Shown here: piece by piece, positions 32,294-37,407 of the stretch
Layout of the letters: every line of letters begins with the position of its first letter
Position numbering within the stretch: position 1 is the first letter of the stretch
Source of the DNA: an uncultured Eggerthellaceae bacterium
GTDB taxonomy: Bacteria; Actinomycetota; Coriobacteriia; Coriobacteriales; Eggerthellaceae
Reading direction: 5' to 3'
Length of the DNA stretch: 37,407 nucleotides
Assembly: GCA_934648845.1 (NCBI GenBank)
Contig: CAKUFS010000023.1
Coordinates: 1-37,407 of the forward strand
The notes under the pieces: model-generated
Databases searched by the model: none
The model's input: only the letters and a program-made list of their open reading frames with translations
Told to the model about the DNA's origin: nothing
Made by a program: the position numbers and the translations under genes

Positions 32294-32561
32294 AGTTTGT
32301 TCTTCCCTTTCGTTGAAAAAAACGTACTCGCCTATATTACTCCTATTTCAGAACGAAACAGAGGGCGAAATAGCCTTGCAAAAAAGTCTTTACAGCGAGC
32401 AAGGGTGCGGAACTTTTGCGAGGCGAAGAGGCGTGCGCATGAAACGAAACGGTCGCAGCGGGCGCAAACGGCAGGCGCGAACTTGGCGCCGCAAGACGAA
32501 AAGGCGCAGTCGATACGGCAGGAGCAGGCGGCGGCGCGGATAGCACCAGTAGCGCGCTCGC
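32294..32561. other. Upstream region of glyA, low-complexity and without a recognised gene
   Basis: The first 60 bp are AT-rich and probably hold the glyA promoter (minus-strand TAATAT near 32335). From about 32400 to 32560 the DNA is GC-rich and purine-biased on the plus strand, reading as an Arg-rich peptide on one strand and an Ala/Pro-rich one on the other (SAPPPAPAVSTAPFRLAAP). It resembles in composition the Ala-rich insertions found inside genes here. No family similarity or ribosome site supports a gene. No glycine riboswitch was recognised. Confidence 0.4.
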
Positions 32562-32603
32562 AAAAAAATCGTCGGCAAGCATCCCAGACACCTGCCGACG
32601 ATT
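32562..32603 (-). terminator. Terminator of the lipase-glpK-rpiB operon
   Basis: On the minus strand an 11-bp stem AATCGTCGGCA/TGCCGACGATT with a 15-nt loop is followed by seven T. It lies about 40 bp after the rpiB stop. Confidence 0.9.
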
Positions 32604-32641
32604 CAATTAAACTCCCAATGAGCGAGTCGTTCTGCTTCTAT

Positions 32642-33079
32642 CTACTTCTCAAGCGCCATGATCTTCTCAACGCGGCCGGCATGACGTCCGCCGCCGAAAT
32701 CCGTGGTCAAGAACGCATCAAGGATTGCCTGGTTTTCCGCCTCCGAAACAAAGCGGGCGGAAAGCGTAATCACGTTCGCGTCGTTATGCTCGCGGCACAG
32801 CTGGGCAAAATTCGTGTTGATGCAGTTCGCAGCGCGAATACCGTGAACTTTGTTCGCAGCAATGGCCATACCGATGCCCGTTCCACACACCAACACGCCG
32901 CGGTCAACGGTGCCCGACACAACCGGCGCACAGCCCGCAGCGGCATAATCGGGATAATCGCAACGCTCCGCCGAATCGGGGCCGCAATCCATCACATCGT
33001 GGCCCTTGTTTACCAAATAGTTGATCATGAGCTGCTTCATCTCGAAACCGGCGTGGTCGCTTGCGATGCTAATTTTCAT
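32642..33079 (-). CDS. rpiB: Ribose-5-phosphate isomerase B
   Basis: 145-residue RpiB/LacAB-family isomerase interconverting ribose-5-phosphate and ribulose-5-phosphate. Signature segments: SDHAGFEMK (7-15), CDYPDYA, the active-site Cys in VLVCGTGIGMAIAANK, GIRAANC and the HND.N motif in CREHNDANVITLSARF. The ATG at 33079 is preceded by GGGGAGATC and overlaps the glpK stop by 11 bp, so it is translationally coupled to glpK. This pairs pentose and glycerol metabolism in one transcript; the reason is unclear. Length is normal. Confidence 0.94.
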   Translation of the reverse strand: MKISIASDHAGFEMKQLMINYLVNKGHDVMDCGPDSAERCDYPDYAAAGCAPVVSGTVDRGVLVCGTGIGMAIAANKVHGIRAANCINTNFAQLCREHNDANVITLSARFVSEAENQAILDAFLTTDFGGGRHAGRVEKIMALEK

Positions 33080-34574
33080 CAAGATCTCCCCTCGTCCTGC
33101 GCACGGCATGTTCCCAGCCGTGCAACAACTTCATTCTGGTGTCGTGCTCCATATTAGGACGAAACAGCGTGTCTGCCGACCGCAATGCGCAAATAGCGTC
33201 CAAATCCTTCCAAAATCCCGTTGTCAGGCCCGCCAAAAACGCCGCACCAAGCGCCGTGGTTTCCGTATTGACCGGGCGACGCAGCTCGCGCTCCAAAATA
33301 TCGCTTTGGAATTGCATAAGGAAGTTGTTGGCCGATGCCCCACCGTCAACGGACAAGCGCGAAAGTGTCACACCCGAATCGGCTTCCATGGCAATGACCA
33401 GGTCGCTTGTCTGATACGCCAGCGCTTCCAGGGCCGCACGTACGATGTGAGCGCGTTTCGCGCCGCGCGTAAGCCCCACAATGGCACCGCGCGCCTGGGC
33501 ATCCCAGTACGGCGCGCCCAAACCGGTGAAGGCCGGCACCACGTACACACCGTTCGTGTCTTCCACGGAACGCGCAAGCTCTTCCGTTTCGGCCACATCG
33601 CTGATAAGCTCCAGCTCATCGCGCAGCCACTGCATAAGCGCGCCCGCCACGAAAACGCTTCCTTCCAGGGCGTATTCCGTATGCGCCACGCCCGGCGCCG
33701 ATGCCGCAATGGTCGTGGACAAATTGTGTGTGGATTGCGCGGGGGTAGCACCCGTATTCATAAGCAAAAAGCAGCCCGTACCGTATGTATTCTTCGCTTG
33801 GCCTGGGGAAAAGCAACACTGACCGAAGAGCGCGGCCTGTTGGTCGCCCGCAACGCCGCAAAGGGGAATGCCATCGGGAATGGCCGGATGCGTGGTTACG
33901 CCGTACATGCTGGCCGAAGGGCGCACTTCGGGCAAAAGCGATGCGGGAATGCCGAAGAGCTGCAGAAGCCACGGATCCCAGCAGCCTTCGTGGATGTTAT
34001 AGAGCATGGTGCGGCTGGCGTTGGTCACATCGGTCGCATGCACGCGCCCGTGCGTAAGCGTCCAAATAAGCCAGCAGTCGATGGTGCCGAATGCAAGTTT
34101 TCCCTGTTCGGCGTCTTCTTGAGCGCCAGGAATATTATCCAGGATCCAACGAATCTTGCTGGCAGAGTAATACGCATCGGGCAAAAGGCCCGTGCGCGCC
34201 TGCACTTCTTTGCGCACCGACTCTTCCCCGCAAAGGCGCTCCACAATGTCGGCCGTGCGGCGGCACTGCCACACAATGGCATTGCAGACCGGTTTGCCCG
34301 TCTCGCGGCTCCACACCACCGTGGTCTCGCGCTGATTTGTGATACCAATGCTATCGATATCATCGACCGTCAAACGATGCGACACCAATAGCTCCGTAAG
34401 CGAGCCAAGCTGCGACGCCAAAATTTCCTGCGGATCGTGCTCGACCCAGCCCGGCTGCGGATACAGCTGCTCAAACGGACGCTGCACCACGCCGCATACG
34501 TGCGCCTGTTTGTCGATAAGCATAGCACGCGAAGACGTTGTGCCTTGATCAAGCGTGACCACATAGCGTTTCAT
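33069..34574 (-). CDS. glpK: Glycerol kinase
   Basis: 501-residue FGGY-family kinase that phosphorylates glycerol to sn-glycerol-3-phosphate. Family blocks include LDQGTTSSRAMLID (7-20), WVEHDP, NQRETTVVWSRETGKP, DAYYSASKIRWIL, GTIDCWLIWTLT, DVTNASRTMLYNI, AGDQQAALFGQ, KNTYGTGCFLLMNTG and DGGASANNFLMQFQSDIL. All expected glycerol-contact residues (Arg/Glu, Tyr, Asp) appear present. The ATG at 34574 overlaps the lipase stop in ATGA and has AGGTGC upstream; the rpiB start lies within the last codons. No glycerol facilitator or GlpD gene is in the window. Confidence 0.97.
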   Translation of the reverse strand: MKRYVVTLDQGTTSSRAMLIDKQAHVCGVVQRPFEQLYPQPGWVEHDPQEILASQLGSLTELLVSHRLTVDDIDSIGITNQRETTVVWSRETGKPVCNAIVWQCRRTADIVERLCGEESVRKEVQARTGLLPDAYYSASKIRWILDNIPGAQEDAEQGKLAFGTIDCWLIWTLTHGRVHATDVTNASRTMLYNIHEGCWDPWLLQLFGIPASLLPEVRPSASMYGVTTHPAIPDGIPLCGVAGDQQAALFGQCCFSPGQAKNTYGTGCFLLMNTGATPAQSTHNLSTTIAASAPGVAHTEYALEGSVFVAGALMQWLRDELELISDVAETEELARSVEDTNGVYVVPAFTGLGAPYWDAQARGAIVGLTRGAKRAHIVRAALEALAYQTSDLVIAMEADSGVTLSRLSVDGGASANNFLMQFQSDILERELRRPVNTETTALGAAFLAGLTTGFWKDLDAICALRSADTLFRPNMEHDTRMKLLHGWEHAVRRTRGDLDEN

Positions 34575-35707
34575 ACGAGATGCACCTCCAACCATTTCAG
34601 CACGTCAGCGTACACTTTTTCCTTATCGACTTCGTTCAAGATTTCGTGACGCGCCCCTAAATACAGTCGCATATCAACATCCTTGATGCCCGCCTCCTTG
34701 TACTCCTTGAGCACGCGCGTCACGCCGCGACCGCGGCCCCCCACGGGATCTTCCGAACCAGCAATCAAATACAGCGGAAGCTCCTTGGGAATACGGTTGA
34801 TGTTGCTTTTCTTGGATACGTCAACAAGCAAGCCCGTAAGCGCAATGTAGGCGCCGGCCGAGAAGCGAAAACCACAAGCAGGGTCGGCAAGGTAGGCATC
34901 CACCACCAGGGGATTCGTCGAAAGCCAGTCAAGCTCGGTACGCGCGCCCTTGATGGCCTTGCCATACGCGCCATCAGCCAAGTTGAACAGCGTGTCGCTT
35001 ACGTGGCGCTCGCCTTTCGCGCGGGCAACCGCTTTCGCGGCGGCAAGACCCGCTGTGGCAACGGCGGCGCTTTGATGGCCCGTACCGCAGATGATGGCAC
35101 CCGCCAAGCCTGCGCCGTAATGCGCCAGGTAATCGCGCAAAATGAAGCTGCCCATGGAGTGGCCGAACATGAAATACGGCAGAGGGGCGGTAGTGGGAGC
35201 GTCTGCGTCAGCAGGCGCTGCGGCTGCGGCGTCGGGTGCAACAGCGGCGCCAGCGGCGTCGGGTGCGGCTCCGGGTGCGACAGCGGTGGCAGGCGCCGAC
35301 GTGCTCGTGGAGCCACCTGCGGCGGCAACCCCTTCTTCCGTCACCAGCTTCTCCATAATGCCGCGCAGCACATGTACGTTCTCTATCAGGGCTTTCTTGC
35401 CGCCGCGCGCGGGAATATGCCCCCAATCGTCAGGGGAAGCGACCGATTTTCCGTGTCCGATGTTGTCCTGACCGCACACCGCAAAGCCATGCGCTGCCAA
35501 GAAGCGCGCAAAGTGGTCGTAGCGTTCAATGTATTCGCTCATACCGTGCGTTATCTGCACAATCGCACTCACCGGCTGCCCTGCCGGCGGCATCCACAGC
35601 ACACCATGGCTGCCAACCACATTGGGCTCATCCACCGATTGCGCGGTCCCCAGCATCGAAGGAAACGTGAAATGGGTCACCCTGATCTCGTTTGCTGACT
35701 GCTCCAT
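34571..35707 (-). CDS. Alpha/beta hydrolase, monoacylglycerol lipase-like
   Basis: 378 residues with the lysophospholipase/monoglyceride lipase pattern VQITHGMSEYIERYDHFARFLAAHGFAV, DNIGHGKS, and the nucleophile elbow GHSMG (182-186, Ser184). Candidate acid and base are Asp320 (AGSEDPVGG) and His354 (GARHEILNE), so the triad is complete. Between the region near 126 and 176, just before the nucleophile strand, lies a run of about 50 Ala/Pro/Asp/Thr residues not found in ordinary members. No signal peptide; probably cytosolic. The ATG at 35707 follows AAGAGG. The 4-bp overlap with glpK makes release of glycerol from acylglycerols followed by phosphorylation a natural reading, though the substrate is inferred. 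Confidence 0.85.
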   Translation of the reverse strand: MEQSANEIRVTHFTFPSMLGTAQSVDEPNVVGSHGVLWMPPAGQPVSAIVQITHGMSEYIERYDHFARFLAAHGFAVCGQDNIGHGKSVASPDDWGHIPARGGKKALIENVHVLRGIMEKLVTEEGVAAAGGSTSTSAPATAVAPGAAPDAAGAAVAPDAAAAAPADADAPTTAPLPYFMFGHSMGSFILRDYLAHYGAGLAGAIICGTGHQSAAVATAGLAAAKAVARAKGERHVSDTLFNLADGAYGKAIKGARTELDWLSTNPLVVDAYLADPACGFRFSAGAYIALTGLLVDVSKKSNINRIPKELPLYLIAGSEDPVGGRGRGVTRVLKEYKEAGIKDVDMRLYLGARHEILNEVDKEKVYADVLKWLEVHLV

Positions 35708-35817
35708 AACGCCTCTTTTCGCTCCATCATCGATTCTTGCGAACCGAAATTCATTCCTGCAACGTTTCAAGCAAATCCTGCTCAATGCGCATCATAGCGC
35801 ATGGTCTGCCCCGCGCG

Positions 35818-36456
35818 CTATTCTGTTATCGTAATGCTTCCCTGGCGCAGCACTACGGGGTGCTCACCCGTGCAATCCACAACTGTGGAAGCAACGCCTT
35901 CGCCGCCAATGCAATCGATTCCACGCACCACGGCATCTGCCTGTTCCAGCAGTTCAGGGTCAAGTTGCGCATCGCGCGAAGGGGCCGGCGCGCCTGAAAT
36001 GTTCGCCGACGTTGTTGCCAGCGGCGTGCCTACCGCGCGAATAAGCGACAACGCAACATCGGAGTTCGGCATGCGCAAGCCAATGGTTCCTTCCGCCGAT
36101 TGGAACGCCACGGGCACAGCATTGCTTGCACGAACGATGAGCGTCAGCGCGCCCGGCCAATGCTTCTTAGCCGCAGTACGTGCCCATGCGGGGATATCCT
36201 TGCCGTACGCGTCCAGGTCATGCACGCCCCCCACGAGCCACGCAACGGGTTTGCCCTCGTCGCGGCGCTTAATGGCGAACAGCTGCTGCGGGCTTGCGCA
36301 CGACCCCACAGCCACGCCCAAACCGTACACGGTATCAGTCGGGAAAACGGCAGCGCCCCCGGCGCGCAACACGGCAGCGGCATTCGTTACCGCATCATCC
36401 AAGCTCATTGCATCGCTCTTGTTCATCGCATCGTTCTTGCTCATCGCATCGCTCAC
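35818..36456 (-). CDS. L-threonylcarbamoyladenylate synthase (Sua5/YrdC family)
   Basis: 212-residue protein of the YrdC/Sua5 fold, which makes threonylcarbamoyl-AMP for the t6A37 modification of ANN-decoding tRNAs. Core motifs: GGAAVFPTDTVYGLG, FAIKRRDEGKPVAWLV (the K-R-x(n)-KP pair), WPGALTLIV, GLRMPN, and TTSANISG with the substrate-binding Ser-Ala-Asn. It lacks the C-terminal Sua5 domain. The GTG start at 36456 has AAGGGGAG 6 nt upstream. Its first 18 residues are an imperfect tandem repeat (M-S/N-K-N/S-D-A) from 18-bp DNA units, giving several in-frame ATG codons that could also serve as starts. Upstream larB ends 15 bp away. Confidence 0.9.
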   Translation of the reverse strand: MSDAMSKNDAMNKSDAMSLDDAVTNAAAVLRAGGAAVFPTDTVYGLGVAVGSCASPQQLFAIKRRDEGKPVAWLVGGVHDLDAYGKDIPAWARTAAKKHWPGALTLIVRASNAVPVAFQSAEGTIGLRMPNSDVALSLIRAVGTPLATTSANISGAPAPSRDAQLDPELLEQADAVVRGIDCIGGEGVASTVVDCTGEHPVVLRQGSITITE

Positions 36457-36471
36457 GACGACTCCCCTTCG

Positions 36472-37179
36472 TTATTCCCGCCCAGTGCGCGGCACGCTCT
36501 GCGCATTGATGAGCGCCGCCTGGTATCCTGCGCCAAAGCCGTTATCGATGTTCACCACCGAAACGCCGCTTGCGCAGCTGTTGAGCATGCCCAAAAGCGC
36601 GGCAATACCGCCAAACGATGCGCCATACCCCACCGACGTGGGCACCGCAATAACCGGGCACGACACCATGCCTGCAACCACCGACGGCAGCGCACCTTCC
36701 ATACCCGCCACCGCCACCAGGGCGCTCGCGTCCGCAAACTGCGACTCACACGCAATCAGGCGATGCAGCCCCGCAACACCCACGTCGTAGACGCGTTCAA
36801 CGTTCGCACCCATAAACTGCGCCGTAAGCGCCGCTTCTTCCGCCACGGGAACATCGCTTGTTCCCGCCGCAACAACAGCCACTTTCCCCACGCGGCTTTT
36901 CAAGGGAGGCATTTGTCCCGCTAAAAACAAGTGCGCCTGAGGATATGCTTGACAGAGCCCCTGCTCAAACATCAATTCAAGAGCATGCATCTTCTCGTCA
37001 TCAACCCGCGTGACCAAAACGCGCGGCTGCCCGTTTTGCAAAAGCTCTTGGCAAATCGCGCCAATTTGCTGCGCCGTTTTGCCGGCACCATACACAACTT
37101 CGCCCACGCCCTGACGACGCACGCGATCGGTATCGGGTTTCGCGAATCCCAAATCAATAAAACCTCTATCGGCGTCCAT
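36472..37179 (-). CDS. larB: LarB, nickel-pincer nucleotide cofactor biosynthesis carboxylase/hydrolase
   Basis: 235 residues related to PurE (AIR carboxylase). LarB carboxylates and hydrolyses nicotinic acid adenine dinucleotide in the first step of the nickel-pincer cofactor used by lactate racemase and other LarA-type epimerases. The PurE-like core has AAGTSDVPVAEEAALTAQFMG, GMEGALPSVVAG, VIAVPTSVGYGASFGG and the signature MLNSCASGVSVVNIDNGFGAGY. The N-terminus (GEVVYGAGKT) is also typical. The ATG at 37179 follows AGGGGGTAGT. larC, larE and a larA homologue are not in the window, so the rest of the pathway must be encoded elsewhere or the gene is orphaned. Confidence 0.93.
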   Translation of the reverse strand: MDADRGFIDLGFAKPDTDRVRRQGVGEVVYGAGKTAQQIGAICQELLQNGQPRVLVTRVDDEKMHALELMFEQGLCQAYPQAHLFLAGQMPPLKSRVGKVAVVAAGTSDVPVAEEAALTAQFMGANVERVYDVGVAGLHRLIACESQFADASALVAVAGMEGALPSVVAGMVSCPVIAVPTSVGYGASFGGIAALLGMLNSCASGVSVVNIDNGFGAGYQAALINAQSVPRTGRE

Positions 37180-37310
37180 ACTACCCCCTGACGCTCCTTA
37201 GCGCGCCTTTTCGCCCAACGCATCGAAGCAGTCGTCGCTCATGCCGCGATGCCGCCACTGCCTTGCTGCCCTCTGGCGCACCCCTGACGCTTCCCAACGC
37301 CTTGCGCCAT

Positions 37311-37345
37311 AAAAAACAAAGAAGGCACCCGACAACGCAGGCGCC
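37311..37345 (-). terminator. Probable terminator of the gene at the right edge
   Basis: On the minus strand GGCGCC and GGTGCC can pair across a 10-nt loop and are followed by TTCTTTGTTTTTT. The stem is short, with one G-T pair, but the T-run is good. Confidence 0.5.
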
Positions 37346-37359
37346 CCCATAAAATACCG

Positions 37360-37407
37360 TTACTCAGAAAGTTTCTTCGCAAGAAGCTCGTTGAGCAGCT
37401 TCGGGTT
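37360..37407 (-). CDS. gatB: C-terminal fragment, probably GatB of the tRNA amidotransferase
   Basis: Fifteen residues, NPKLLNELLAKKLSE, precede a TAA at 37360-37362; the gene continues beyond the window. The pattern NPxLVNELLxxKL is characteristic of the extreme C-terminus of GatB, the Asp-tRNA(Asn)/Glu-tRNA(Gln) amidotransferase B subunit, whose YqeY-like tail ends in this helix. Only the short tail is visible, so this is a guess with moderate support. Confidence 0.5.
   Translation of the reverse strand, partial: NPKLLNELLAKKLSE

Noticed and set aside
32294..32400. Glycine riboswitch in the glyA leader
   Set aside because: None of the conserved purine-rich junction motifs was recognised in the short leader.
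32343..32606. Possible small Arg-rich or Ala-rich protein upstream of glyA
   Set aside because: Only low-complexity composition supports it; no ribosome site, no similarity, and it overlaps the operon terminator.
31064..33157. A 697-codon open frame on the plus strand across glyA and rpiB
   Set aside because: It is antisense to two well-conserved genes, has no family resemblance, and results from the codon bias of the opposite strand.
33021..34391. A 456-codon open frame opposite glpK
   Set aside because: Antisense to glycerol kinase with a basic, Cys/His-rich composition typical of shadow frames.

Overview
The window is a densely packed stretch of bacterial chromosome, roughly mid-50s % G+C by eye (not computed), with almost every gene on the minus strand. 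The gene content points to a strict anaerobe: class III ribonucleotide reductase with its activase (nrdD, nrdG), an FprA-type flavodiiron protein, and a LarB nickel-pincer protein. The order aroC-aroK-aroB-pepP-efp together with the overall protein style suggests an actinobacterium of the class Coriobacteriia, probably Eggerthellaceae. That placement is an inference from style and synteny; the genus cannot be named from the sequence alone. No tRNA, rRNA, CRISPR array or transposase gene was found.

Layout. 1-4363: efp (partial), pepP and a shikimate block aroB-aroK-aroC, in which AroK is intact but AroB and AroC have lost their catalytic residues. 4490-4948: decayed remnant of a secreted serine hydrolase. 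5018-9361: operon of DUF948 protein, AI-2E-family permease, ruvX, mltG and yqeG. 9618-10937: rarA, divergent from a probable 6S RNA (11041-11209). 11216-11756: a terminator followed by a nest of palindromic and direct repeats. 11755-16112: mscS, nrdG and nrdD, with a perfect NrdR box at the nrdD promoter. 16265-16933: a DUF1638 gene. 17038-17318: an AT-rich array of five hairpins, four of which share ATAGGAG/CTCCTAT ends but have different, self-complementary inner stems. 17373-22722: guaB, a LOG-family gene, an M18 aminopeptidase and fprA. 22958-27306: a phospho-signalling cassette (FHA protein, PP2C phosphatase, Ser/Thr kinase) with a divergent lipoprotein gene. 27437-30941: lgt, a 570-bp non-coding element bounded by inverted 33-bp palindromes, a NifU-domain gene, a dCMP deaminase gene, a block of 98-bp direct repeats, and upp. 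31037-37407: glyA, then the coupled set lipase-glpK-rpiB, a Sua5 protein, larB and the last codons of a probable gatB.

How the parts work together. The nrd genes supply dNTPs without oxygen, and dCMP deaminase, upp, guaB and glyA feed nucleotide and one-carbon metabolism. The lipase and glycerol kinase overlap and form a plausible acylglycerol-to-glycerol-3-phosphate route. Lgt would lipidate the lipoprotein encoded next to it. The kinase, phosphatase and FHA proteins form a write-erase-read set.

Three patterns stand out. First, Ala/Gly/Asp/Pro-rich low-complexity segments sit inside otherwise conserved proteins at many unrelated loci (PepP, AroB, AroC, NrdG, PP2C, FHA, lipase, and a long linker in the kinase). 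Second, AroB and AroC are open but apparently catalytically dead around an intact AroK. Third, the intergenic spaces carry at least five different families of palindromic or duplicated sequence.
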